From: Dromaius novaehollandiae
Taxonomy: Eukaryota > Chordata > Aves > Casuariiformes > Dromaiidae
Direction of reading: 5' to 3'
DNA length: 64,000 bases
Assembly: GCF_036370855.1 (NCBI RefSeq)
Contig: NC_088102.1
Coordinates: 20,069,001-20,133,000 of the forward strand
The position numbers and the translations under genes are program-made. The notes beneath the pieces were generated by a model. The model saw nothing but the letters and a program-made list of their open reading frames with translations. It ran no database searches and was not told the origin of the DNA. Positions 52,725 to 64,000 of the stretch are shown one piece after another (the stretch's first letter is position 1; every line of letters begins with the position of its first letter).

Positions 52725-53520
52725 AACCTGCTACGAGCAGAGCTTCATCTCACTCCAGCGCTGCTCAGCTTCACACTAGCCCTCGCCTCAGCCCTGCCGG
52801 CATGACTCCCTCCTGCCCGAGCCGCGGCTGCTCAGGTGGCAGCGCCTGAGTGCAGCCTCTCGAGCGTCGCCACATCCTCGGCAGCAGCCACCACCAAACC
52901 ACAGCTTCCCAACGACGCGCAGCTCAAATCTCATCAGTGTTATCGTCAAGAAAGAGCTGGACTGCAGCTCTGTGTCATAGGGAACAGCACAAGCAGGTAC
53001 CTTTAAAGAAATCACATAGACAAAATGCTCTTTGTGACAACTTTTTTGCTGGTGTTCCTCTTGGCACAGAAATATTCCCATTCACGTTCTGCCTTCCCCT
53101 TCTTCTCTATGAACTAATTCCCTTATAATCCTAATTTTGATGCCAACTTATTTTCTGTGCAGTCTCTCTTATATGCAAGTTATGACCTCCACCCTGTGGA
53201 CAGACATGTAAAGACCGACAGACAAGGGGAGCCTCTGGGCAGCCAGTGGGGACGAGCACGGAGGTGACCTGCAGACTCCTGGGCGCTCTGTTCCTTAAAA
53301 AGGAGAAGGACCTGCAGGCGGGGCAGAGGCAGAGGAGGGGAGCCTAGGCAGCGGGTGCTGGCATGCAGTCCTGCCACCATGCAAAGCTCATTCTCTGGCA
53401 GGAGAAATGAGGCGATGGCAAATGCTGCATGGGCCCATGCTCATGCCTAGCACAGTGTGATGCCTCCAGGCTGCCTCCTCCCCACCCATGACGCCACTCA
53501 GGGTCGTGGCCAGTGCTGGA
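52725..53520. other. GC-rich stretch in KCNK13 intron 1
   Basis: Two GC-rich patches (about 52725-52930 and 53220-53520) with some CpG lie 1.3-2 kb upstream of the KCNK13 terminal exon, separated by AT-rich sequence. No exon, repeat family or conserved protein was recognised. They could be regulatory or simply compositional. Confidence 0.4.
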
Positions 53521-56039
53521 GCTCACCACCTTGATGGGTTTGGTCTACTAGGGTTTGTCTTTGAGCTCAGATTTGCATGGGCAAAACCCCACTAGCAAAG
53601 GCATGCTGGGAAAAGCAGGTGAACCACAAATGCCAAAAACCGCAGAATATTGAACCAGAAAGACAGTGAGCCCTGAATCTATTCCTTGTCAGTTCAGTGC
53701 GGGCAGTGTTGACCTTTTGGAGAAAATGGAATTTTTGTTTGTTTTTCTCTTTGTAAAGCTCAATATGTAGCAATCAATACTAACATTCCCAAAGAAGCAC
53801 TAAAATGGAAAATGTCAAAGTATTATAGAATAAAGATATTAATTTAACAATTTTCTTTTTGAGATCATCTGTCAAAAATGAGCTATAAGCTTTTAATCCC
53901 AGAAATAGTCTTAATTCTTGAAATGTCTTGTATTTCCACATACTGGGCCATGCTCAGTCTGGTTAACTCTGATCATCATGGTATTACTCCAGGGATTAAT
54001 TTGAAATGTTGTGTTACAGACTAAAACTTGTCTGACAGTAGGTAAATTTGCCTTCAAAGGGAGTTTTAGGAGGTTTGAAATTATTCACAAATTCATGTAC
54101 TTGGTGAATTGTTTCATCCCAGAGATGCAAGAGGGAAAATTTATAAAAGGCTGAAACAGGTGAAATGAAATTAAATGTTTTCCTTTGGTATTTTTGTGAT
54201 AAAACTTTTCATTTCAAAATATCAATCACTTTTTGGTTAAAAACGGTCAGACTGAAGTAAAAAGAATGGGAAAAATTGTGTGGAAAACCTATAGCGTTTT
54301 AAAGGTTTAATAGTCTTAAAATAGAATGCAACATTTCATTAAGATTCAAATCAAACCAATCAAAACTTTCATTATATTTTGTCTTTCTGAAAGACCTAAA
54401 AAAGAATCTGTTCCAATATTCAAGTTATTTTTTTCCTAACTTTTCCTGCTAGCCATGAAACTAGAAGCATACTGTTCACTAATCTCTGCTGATAGAGAAA
54501 ATTTGTTCAGAAACCTTCTCATATAAAAGCCCTGCAAACACTGTCTGGCAGTAATTTTTTTTTCCTTGTTTTTCTTCTTTTTTTCTCCCCCAAAATTTGT
54601 ATAAGGAAAAATGTGGATCATTCACTGACTAAAAAGCAGATCAGTAGGACTCTTTCTTTTTTTAGTAAAATTACTGATGATTTTGTGCTGTGCAAAGATG
54701 ATGATCACAGAAGATCTACAACTTAGCCACGGATGATCTGTGGCTAAGATCAGATCCTTCATGAGGTCGGAGAAAGCTTTCACACCAAAGCTCTGCCTGC
54801 TAACCAAAACCCAACAGAATAAGCCTGTTGTTTGCTTTCTAGGTTCACGAACACTCCTTGGACGTTCACCTGTGCTCCCCCACCCAGACACAACATTAGT
54901 GTCTCACCCTGCTATTTCCAAGGAGCTCAGGGAGACGCTGGCAAAAACAACATTTGCTGCCACTCTTTGGATTCAGATGCCCTATGGTGCAATGGTCCAA
55001 AGACATGAAGCCCCTACTTTGCCAGTAAAATGCCTGGTTTTTTTGGCAAAATATCTACATTTTTCAATTCGATAATGCAATTCTCAACTGTGGACTAAGC
55101 TCTGTGGTGGACCTATAACCTGCAAGCCTTCCTTCATCACCAGGAGAGACTATCTTCCATTATAGATAAGGAGAACGGGGCCTGCGGTGCCATTACAACC
55201 TTTAAAACCTGAAAGATTGCAGCGTTTAATTTTTTTGCAAAAAATTTAATATGAAAACATGCCTGGCAGGTCTCTCCATAGCAGCTGAGGCTTCCTCTGA
55301 AGTGCCCTGTGAGGTGCAGTTGATCTGACAAACTGAACCAGAGAGGAATAGGCCAGGAGGTGTCTGAATTACAACTGACATCCTTGATCGAGGCAGCATT
55401 TCTAAGCCAAAATACTTCATTTTTTGCAGCTGAAATACTTCAGTTTTTACACAAAGTCTGGGCACATGTTAGGACACCCATTGCTCTGCCTGTTGACTTT
55501 CTCCTGCCCCCACAGTATCCTGGGAAATTCACACTTCTGCTGTTTCCTGGTGTGGTACCAGCAGGCAGCCGGCATTGCCAGGCCTGTGGCCTCTACAGGC
55601 AGAACTGCCCTCGGCCTGCCTTCTCTTGGTAACAAAAAGTACAGCCCTACAAACAGCAGACTTTTCATTTCTAATTTCTTAAAACTGTAACCGAAAACAG
55701 AGCCCTTATACCTTTAATGTTTCCTGCAGAGTCCAGATAAAAGACTGTATATATGGACTTGCCGACTTATTTTTTGTTGTGTACTTGAGATGGCTAAGAT
55801 TTGTGCATGCAAGTATTCCTCCACTGTAATTATAATATCAAGTATATTCACACACTGGACCTACATAGCGTTCATAGCTGCAAATCCTGTTTGCCAGCAC
55901 GTGTAGGTCTTGGTATTGTCATCATCAAAGCAAGTATCCAAATATACCCTATTCTTCAGTTTTGTAGCTAAGCTTTCCGTAGTGGCTTAGTGTTTCTTAC
56001 AGCAAAAATGATGTGTTCAGGAGCAGTTGCCCTACGTTT

Positions 56040-56225
56040 GCTTTCCAGACGCCTTGCAGGAAGCAGTCGTCTGCGCTCTGTGCAGCAGCTGGGGCCATCG
56101 GTGGGGCTGGGGCCAGCGCCGCGGCTGGAGCCTGGGCGAGCAGGGCTGAGCCACGCAGGCGCCGCGGTGCTCCTTGGCGCTGGGCTGCTGCCTCTGGCGG
56201 TGCTGGGCAGCTGATGCACGGAGAA
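56040..56225. other. GC-rich islet in KCNK13 intron 1
   Basis: About 180 bp of sharply GC-rich, CpG-containing sequence (for example GCGCCGCGG near 56116) sits between AT-rich sequence and the 3' end of the CR1 relic. Several overlapping frames on both strands stay open across it because of the composition. One plus-strand frame gives an Arg/Leu/Ser-rich peptide from 55990. None resembles a known protein, including the missing KCNK13 exon 1. Confidence 0.6.
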
Positions 56226-56339
56226 ACACTATAAGAAGTATAGATAGGTAAGGAAATAAGAACAGAGTGATCTTTCCCCAGCATGTCCTCCCAGCTTCCA
56301 GAAATCAGCAGTTTAGGGGCTTTCTGGACATCACCTTTA

Positions 56340-57700
56340 ACACTTCTGCCATCAGTCTTGTCAAACTCCTTTCCAAACCATATATAGGTTGTGTCTCCAC
56401 TAAGCCTGAGGCAGTAAGTTCCTCAATTTAATTACACTTTGCAGAAAAAAAGTCTTGTTTGTTCCTTCAAACCTGCTACCTGACGGTTCATTTGTGCTTC
56501 CTACCTTCTGCACTGTTAGTTGCAATGATAATCACTCTCCCTTCACCTTCCCCCTTTCCAATTTTATAGATTTCTTTCATTTCCTTCTTATTTATTTTCC
56601 AGTCTGAAGTGTCCTAGAACATTTAACCTGTAGCTTTTAGTCTGCTAAGCCATACTTCTGACCACCTCTATTTCCTTTCTTTAGTCTTTTCTAATTTTAA
56701 TATAATCTTTCAGAGATGAAGGAGCAGGACAAGAATGACAAACTGTATTTGCAATGCAGAAGTCCTATGAATTTACACAGGGCATACTGATGTGTTCTGC
56801 TTTCCTCCCTATTTCATAATAGTAACTGTCTTTTTAATTGCTACTGACCACTGAGCTGCCATTTTCAGAGACTTATCCACAGTGAATCTTAGATCCCTTG
56901 CCCAAAGTTTGTTAGCTATTTGATAGCTATTTTGAGCTGGGCAATGTGTGGGTGCATCCAGGTCTATTTTTTCCATGTGCATTATTTTGCATTTGTCACC
57001 ACTGAATTTCATCTATTATCTTGTTACTTAGTTATTCAATATTATAAGATCCTTCTGCAATTCTTTATACTCAGGTTTCTATTTGACTATCCTGAATACT
57101 TCTCCATCCTATGTAAATGTTATTATCTCTCTATTCATCTCTTTTTTTATGTTATTTATGATGATGTTGAACTGCACAGGTCTCAGCATCGAGCCCCAGT
57201 GAACCCTGTTGAATGTCCTCCCATTCTGAAAACTGAATACTGAAACCCAGGCTTTTTCTTCCCTCTTTTAGACAGTTATTTACCAATGACAGGACCCCAA
57301 TTTTTATCCTTTTAGAGCTTTATTTCTTTAGAGGTTTTGATGAGGCCATTTGTGAAAAATCTTTTTGAAAGTCCAGGTATGCTGTAATTTTTGTGAGACT
57401 GCAATGATTTCCCTCTGCAAAAGCTGTATTATCTTTATGAATGTTCCTACTAATTCTATTCTTGTTTACAGTTTCCTAATGTGCCTGTACAGAAGACGCT
57501 AGCCTCTGGTATAGCCAGGAATAGGCTTGCAGCCCTTTTTAAAAACTGGTGTTACATTTGCCACATTTTATTCTCCTTGCACCAAAACTGTTTTTAGATT
57601 ATAAACCACACTTAGTTAAGCAGCAATTTCATGTCTGAATTCCTTTATAAGCCCTAAGTGAAAACCTTCAGTCTTGGCCGTTTGAAATAGATTACTTAAA
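56340..57700 (-). mobile_element. Degraded CR1-type LINE fragment (reverse transcriptase part and 3' end)
   Basis: The plus strand reads as the antisense of the amniote CR1 consensus over about 1.3 kb. Collinear landmarks are the 3' region (56340-56700), the block encoding the MKF..DKCK.MH peptide on the minus strand (56960-57012), the downstream DLR..VDKSLK peptide (about 56840-56890), the block antisense to the PQGSVLGP reverse-transcriptase region (about 57175-57215), the CCATTCTGAAAACTGA block (57220-57242) and the TTTAAAAACTGG block (57538-57549). CR1 elements are non-LTR retrotransposons that retrotranscribe at the target and are usually 5' truncated. This copy has many stops and indels and lacks its endonuclease part, so it is an old, inactive copy. 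The boundaries are approximate, and the subfamily cannot be named without an alignment. Confidence 0.85.
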
Positions 57701-60265
57701 TATGAGAAATAGATGAGAAGCCAACAGTCAAATATAGAAAGGAAATGATTTAGTGAGCAACTAGAACAGCAATCTGATCCATAAAGCGTAATAGTGAAAG
57801 GGCAAGAAGTTAAACAGCAGCCAGAGAAGCAAATGAACAGAACGAAATTATGAAATCACATGAAAGAGGAAATAAAAGCAGTGGCTGACACTTGGAGATT
57901 ATTTGAACATATGAGATTACTTCTTGTGATGAAGAAATAAAAACAGGAAACAACCGCAGGAAAAAAAAAAGTGCTAATGAGAAACATTTTTTTATGGTAT
58001 GAGTGAATACTACTGAACTTTATTTTGCAAGTAAGGTGACGTTTTTTGAAAAACAGTTATTTCAGGGCAAAATATGCAAAAATCAAGATTATATTTAATA
58101 AAGTGGGAATCTGATCATTTTGAGTTGCAAAAATCGAATGTTTTCAAACTACTGAAAAGTATTTCAATTGGCTTGTTAGATATCTCTGCGAATATGACAC
58201 TATATTATTGACATTGATGGACATGCACGACAAATCCTAACTATACCAGCACAGAGGTTTCCAGTGATGAAGAAGACCTTCTGAATAGAAATTTCAGATT
58301 TTTATTCTGAAATCAGAATGATATTGATTTGCCTGTGTCCCATGATCCATTGATTAATATATCCTGGTATTACATTTCATAATATCCAGCTATACTAAGC
58401 AACTACATTCCTTATAGTTTCAATTTTCCTGCATCTTTTGTCTTTTTTCCCTGCTTAAACAAGAATTCAAAATGGTCTGCTGAATGTTCATACTAATTCT
58501 GAATTTTTCCTCTGCTCTGCTCTCCTCTCCAGCAGTGTCTTATTTTTCTCCAGAAAATTCTACCAACTTCTTAAAATCAGAAAAGGAAAAGCTAGATCTA
58601 AGCAAGTACAAGCTTCTAAAGACGAGCCATTACAAGGCAAGGCTGTATGGCAGTCCCACTCATCTGCTTTTGTCCTGCACTAGTCTCCCAAGCCCGTCAC
58701 ATCGCCCTCCACAGCACAGTCAACGGGACACAGCCTGGGGCACAGCAGAAGGCAAAAGGGCAGAACAATTGGACTTCGCGAATCCAGCTGCCTGCTCCAG
58801 GCCAATATTAGGTTGTTTCATCTTTTCTGCTATAAACTACTCCAGAGTTACCAGATTGCTTGATCCTTGCTGTAAGAATTCCTCCTGCATCATTACCCAC
58901 ACTTATCTCTCTCTGCCAGGTGGTACATGGTATATGGCTTGTATCTGAATTCTGGATTTCCTGACATTCGGAAGTTAAATTAATTAAGCCTTCAGTCTTC
59001 ATTTTCTGGTATACTCAATGCCATGAAAGAGTATGAGAAACTGTTCATCAAACCTAATTCTGCATGAATGAAGCACTGAATATAATGTTTTTGTAGGAAG
59101 ATTAGGACAGACATATAGATTTTACAGTTAATTTTTGGATGATGAATGTCAGGTCTTTCTACTGTGTTGCAAAATATCTCTCTTTTCAAAGAGGTTTCAT
59201 TTCCTTTTTGAAATGCATGAGTTGTGTGCTATCAGTATTACAGTTAGCTGCTCCTGCCCTTTTCCACAAAGAGGAAGTGGATAGAAAGAGGGGTAACACT
59301 ATAGCAACAATAATGAATCATTGTGATGTTACAAATATAAATATCATCAGCAAATGGCTTTCCATTTTAACATGCAATCAGAGCTCTTTGTCTGTGATGT
59401 TGTGGCTATCTTCCTAATACCTTTTCTATTTATTTGATTAACTGTTTGCCTTGTTTTTATCTATCAGCTCTTTTTCTGTCATGACTGGGGAAATCATGAA
59501 TTTCACTAGTGGAACAATCACAGGAAAACAGTTGGGGATCATGGAAGGTGGGAACTGAATGACCAAGATATTCAACTACACTGAAAAGATCATCAAGAAA
59601 ATAGTAATTAGCTAAGAGAAATATCTTCCTCTTTCCTTTCTTGTTACCTGCAGGAAGCCTTGGTTATCTGCAAAGATGCTGATCCTTTTTCCCTGATTGT
59701 ATGTTCCACACTGAGCTATCTGCTAGAAAGAATATTATGTCCTTCTAGAAGAGAGGCAGAAAAAACAATCTAAGCGAAGCTGTACTTGAAAGACTTTGTT
59801 GAGTAAAGGTACTCTACTGTGTACTGTTCGTGCAGTGTACAGACACTCATGATTTGGCAAAATTCACTTCTGCCATGATAACTGATTCTGGTGCTCTCTG
59901 AGCAGAATAAGTTGTCTTAGCAAAACTCTAGTTCTGCTTGAGTAAGTGTGTCTATGGTAGGAACTCTTGCCCGAACAGCAGAAGCACCCTCAAATCATGT
60001 CACATCAGTCCCTTTACAATACTTCTATGCCAGCAAGCTTATAACAGAGACCTAATTTAAAAAAGAAAGAGAACATTAAATCCTTCCCAAGAATAGAAGA
60101 AAAAGACACATTTCTGTGGAGATATTCATTGTGGAGTAGGGCATGTCCATGGATGCAGGCACAGTACTGTCACAACTACCCAACAGCACTAAAATGAACT
60201 TGGTTCCAACTTCTGATGGGGAAAAAAGTGTCTAGCATGGTCTATAGCTGTACACAGAAAATAAG

Positions 60266-60267
<2 letters not shown>

Positions 60268-60312
<45 letters not shown>
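60268..60312. repeat. (AC)n dinucleotide microsatellite
   Basis: An uninterrupted run of about 22 AC dinucleotides lies in KCNK13 intron 1. It is flanked by ATAAGAT on the left and GAGTCCTG on the right. Such a long pure tract is normally length-polymorphic. Confidence 0.98.
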
Positions 60313-60316
<4 letters not shown>

Positions 60317-61873
60317 CCTGTGATTTCTTATCAGTGTAAGCTCTACATCTAAACTTACTTGTTTCCTGGTGAGATGGTTATGTTCATACACATGGACAGA
60401 ACCAGTCAGTTCGGCATCTTGACCTTTTCTCTGACTTATAAGGGGAGAACGAGCTAGCTGTGTCCTGAAACTCTGCTTTACTGCAGTAGTTATTTGACAG
60501 AACAGTATTTTATCAGGGACAGCCTGGCATGCAGTAGCATTTATGTCATTGGCTAATGTTACTTATTCTTTTTTGCAAAAAGCTATGTGGTGGAGAAGTG
60601 CTCAGGCTGCCTGGGAGCACTGGGAATGTATGCATATAAAAGCACTCCTTTGTGCTGTATGCTAGTCTGTTTCTAGATCTGCCTGTCTGAGTGAGTTCTG
60701 CGCCTCCCTCCCTGTGGTCAGAGCACCCTGGGAAGCTGTAAAAGCTGGAAACTCCTCCAGGGCTATTACAGTTGAGTCATATCTGCAGATGTACTGCTAT
60801 GCTGAGAGATCTGCTGCTTGGTGACCTAGGACCCTGACCTTGACAAGCATTGCTGCTACTTCATTCTGTGCCAGTCTACATCTGTAATGTCATGCATGAT
60901 GCTTAGACCGACTTACAGAGATTGTAACCTTCTGTAGAGCTCCTTGTGTGGTTAAATCCATTCCTTAAGTGCAGCATTGTTGTTGAAACTAATGGCATAA
61001 GATGTTCTGTTGAAACAATAAATATAGTTCCCTTGATACAATCGACACTTTCTCAAATATTTTGAGATTTTCTTCTCTCTCTAACTTCAGAAATCTGCTG
61101 TTTGGAGAGTCTTCAAACCTGGCATACACCGCTGTCTCCACTGTTTCAAAGACCGTTACATTACTTCCAGAGAAGCGAGACCAAACCATAATGCAGATAA
61201 ATTCTTCTTTCAGCTAATGGTAGCCAAGTGGTCAACCGGTGAAAGTTTGCCTCATTCCAGCAACTGGAACAGCCCATCTTATTTACATGTCGATCTTAAC
61301 TGTCAACAGTCACAAAATATTACGACAGGAAAGAATTATGGTATTGGAGTTCGGTATTTACAGTCCTTCCATGGTAGAACCACATATATACTTTGGTTGG
61401 TCCATATATACTTTTGAGCCACTTGTGGCATGCAGTAAGGTCTGGTGTGGCTCTCATGCTGAACTAGAGAGACTGTGCTGGCATGGAGATCTTGGGTGGC
61501 CCGAGTCCCTGCTTCTGCAAAGCCAACAATGCCATGTTGTCCTGGGCCCTACCTACATGCCCAGCCTGGCCCCATCCTACAAAGGAATGGTGGGATCCCG
61601 AGATACCCCATCGTCTCCCACGTGAACTAGTCCCTGAGCTCTCTCTCTCCAACATCTTATGTCCCTGAAGGTGGTAGGAGTGTCCTGGCCCTCCACCATA
61701 TAAGCCTGTTGGTAGGATCAGCACAGTCAGCCGTTCCTGCTGAAATGTTTGGGAATTTCACAATTTTTAATATCTTCCCTCTCAACATGCCTTCAAGAGA
61801 CGGAGACAGCAGTCCCACCTTTGAGTGACTGTGCTTCCCCAAGATGCACAGAGTGGGGAGTCCACTCCAGGCT

Positions 61874-61925
61874 CGTGCATGTATGCAAATGCACACACAT
61901 GCACATGTACGCATGTGCGCACACT
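61874..61925. repeat. Alternating purine-pyrimidine (CA/TG/CG) tract
   Basis: A stretch of mostly alternating purine and pyrimidine built from TGCA, TGTA, CACA and CGCA steps, with a few interruptions. It is the kind of sequence that can adopt left-handed Z-DNA. It is an imperfect microsatellite with no coding role evident. Confidence 0.7.
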
Positions 61926-62071
61926 TAGAAACCTTCCTGGGTGGCAGTGTCAGGGCTGCTCTGCCCTTTATACCCAGGCACAAGAGCACTAGGAGACACA
62001 GGAGACGAGCTTGACCCAGGGACACAATGTCCTCAGCCTGTGTGTCCCTCGCATAACACCCACACTGATGC

Positions 62072-62155
62072 ATATTTTAAAGAGGAAATGAGGCTCAGAA
62101 GAATTAAAACTGTGTTAAAGCAGGAACTTTAAGACTTCACTGTCTGGAGTCCTGG
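62072..62155 (-). mobile_element. MIR-like SINE relic in the intron (tentative)
   Basis: AAAGAGGAAATGAGGCTCAGAAGAATTAAAAC on the plus strand resembles the antisense MIR core word order GAGGAAACTGAGGCTCAGAGAGGTTAA. It is followed by a weak match around CACTGTCTGGAGTCC. It is too short and diverged for a firm call. Confidence 0.35.
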
Positions 62156-63715
62156 GTGAATGGCCCAAGCCATGCTTTCTTCAGCTTAGTAACTCCTCAT
62201 CTTTCCCAGTCCTCATACCAAATTTCAACAATTTCTACACAGCTATTCTTCAAGCTATGCCTTCCTTGGCCATGCTTTTGGGCAAAGAGATGGACCTTGG
62301 TGTCTTGGTCTCTCCCCTGGACCAGTCATACCAAAATGGAAAGATGATCACCCAAATTATGGGTCACTATGAAATGAGAACAAGAAAATTGAATGAGTTC
62401 AAATATAGAAAGGAATTTCATGTAAATAACCAAAAAATGTTGGCTGGTTTGGATAATATAGGAGAGAGAAAATGGAAATAGAAATTGCCTGTGACTACAT
62501 AAAACCCTAAAATCATGATTTACTGGTCTTTCTTTTTTACATCTTTTAACAATTGAGCAATGCTTTCCCAGACCCTCTGGAGGAACACAATGGCAGCAGT
62601 AGTCCTGCAGTCAGAGACGGACGGGGCCAGGATGCTTGGGCTTGAGCTAAGTGCCAGAGTGTGCAAGAAACCACAGGGGCTGGAGCAAAGGAGGGAGATG
62701 CTGTTTCGAGAAACGTGCCAGTCATATGGTCAGTCTGTGCCACACGGGGAGCAAAAAAGACCCATGTGAGAGATTGTGCATAACATTTCCTTGTCTTTGA
62801 GTAAAAGCCTTCTGAAAACTGAATCTTGTATCATGGACGTAGAAAATTAGTGTCATGATGAGTGTGTGAATGGGACTTCGAGAGTATAAATAGCAAAATC
62901 TCGGGACTCTCAGTGATTTGTGTTTGGAGAGCATTAGGAAAGCTGTTACTGTGTTAGTGCACGTGATGCAATACCTGTATTTAATACAGTGAAGTTTAGC
63001 TCAGTGAGTCACTGTTAAAAATTGTCTAGAGAGCAGGATACCTGTTATTGCCAGTCTGTTTTCATTTCAAATATATAAACTGCAATGTTCTGCATTGAAT
63101 TTATGAAACTTTTAGCTGAAGAAAAGCTTCTAGTTTTAAGAAATCTAAAAGGCTTAAATCAAAAAATGCTAAAGGGACAATACTGGCTCTAAATATAATA
63201 AAAATTCAATATTAATAGAAAAACACCTTTATGTGTCTGTTGATAACTCTAATACAAAGACTATGTCACCCTTAAAAAAAACATTAATCTTTGGGGTGGA
63301 GCGCCTCTGCAATTTTTATTATTGTAAGTCTTTTGCATAAGATAGTTTATGGGAACCATGCCATCTGGTTTTATGCAATTAAGCTTATATTTTATTTAAG
63401 GTTCATGACAGGTTTTGTGTAAGATATGCACAAGCTTATCACAGCTCCATTGCCATCATATATACTGTGCATAAATATTTTATGCATACCTTCCAGTTTC
63501 CCTTTATAAGAAGTTTTATGTAGTTCTTGGAGCCTGAGGTGCCATGCGCCTCACCCTGCTTCCCCCCAGCCCTCCATATATTTGTAAGCGTTTACACCTT
63601 TCACGTTACCACAGGCATAGAACAGGACAGAGCTTTGAAAGCACATTGTTTTCAAAATTTTTCTGACTTGCTGAACAGTCATTCAAAGGTTCACGCAATT
63701 TTTGATTTAATTTGA

Positions 63716-63795
63716 AAACGCAAGCGTGCCGGCAGTGCCCCCGGGGGCGCCGAGGTCTCGCCAGGGCCAGCTGGCTTTGACGAGCGCTTGGGCTG
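63716..63795. other. Short, sharply bounded GC-rich islet
   Basis: About 80 bp containing GCCCCCGGGGGCGCC, which holds a GC-rich palindromic core, is embedded in very AT-rich sequence on both sides. No element or gene was recognised. Confidence 0.5.
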
Positions 63796-64000
63796 GACCA
63801 AACATGGTGTCAGAGCTACATGTAGGGCTCTGCACCTATCGAAAGGAAATGCTATTTTTAATACTTAATTCAACATTAATTAAAATGCTTTAATAAAACT
63901 CACATTATTTCTAAATATTACAAATTTAAGTGTGTTTTAGGGCTTTTCAGAGGTTAGTTTAAATTTGCCTGTTGTGAATTCTATTCTTGGCATGTATATA

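Larger units (their letters stand above)
51458..64000 (-). other. KCNK13: KCNK13 intron 1 (partial)
   Basis: Everything above the acceptor at 51458 should be intron 1. I searched by eye on the minus strand for exon 1 (an N-terminal M1 segment, the cap region, and an exon ending in a TIG codon followed by GT) and did not find it, so the intron appears to continue past 64000. A long first intron fits the known mammalian gene. The intron contains a CR1 relic, GC-rich islets, a (CA)n tract and a MIR-like relic listed separately. The remaining stretches are AT-rich unique sequence with no supported coding exon. Confidence 0.75.

Noticed and set aside
55990..56234. Arg/Leu/Ala-rich peptide in the intron islet, considered as KCNK13 exon 1 or a mitochondrial-type leader
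   Set aside because: It lacks the THIK M1 and cap sequences and a TIG-ending donor site, and lies on the plus strand. The composition alone explains the open frames.

Overview
The window is vertebrate nuclear DNA, most likely from a bird. One protein-coding exon can be recognised with confidence: the second and last coding exon of the two-pore potassium channel gene KCNK13 (THIK-1), on the minus strand at 50565-51457. The bird assignment is an inference. It rests on the bird/reptile-type CR1 LINE relic in the intron, the absence of recognisable mammalian L1, Alu or B1 elements, the very low density of interspersed repeats, and an AT-rich background broken by short, sharp GC-rich islets. A non-avian reptile is not excluded.

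Layout. From 1 to about 50 kb no coding gene can be supported. This is the region beyond the 3' end of KCNK13 and it looks like a gene desert: AT-rich unique sequence, homopolymer tracts, a few very degraded MIR-like relics (near 16.9 kb and 20.9 kb) and two hairpin-forming inverted repeats (22.25 kb and 39.3 kb). Its one striking block is a CpG/GC-rich island at about 36.23-37.48 kb. At its core is a G-rich minisatellite of 17 units of 18-24 bp (36917-37251), which creates long but probably spurious open frames on both strands.

From about 50.5 to 51.46 kb lies the KCNK13 terminal exon, preceded on its own strand by a good polypyrimidine tract and AG acceptor. It encodes the end of pore loop 1, M2, M3, pore loop 2 with the TIGFGD filter, M4 and the whole cytoplasmic tail. 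The first coding exon (start codon, M1, extracellular cap, most of P1) was not found and should lie beyond 64000.

From 51458 to 64000 the sequence is therefore read as part of KCNK13 intron 1. It holds an old, inactive CR1-type LINE fragment on the minus strand (about 56.34-57.70 kb), a GC-rich islet just beside it, a long (CA)n microsatellite at 60.27 kb, an alternating purine-pyrimidine tract at 61.87 kb and a MIR-like relic near 62.1 kb. No tRNA, rRNA, CRISPR array or intact mobile element was seen. All reading was by eye; no database search was run.
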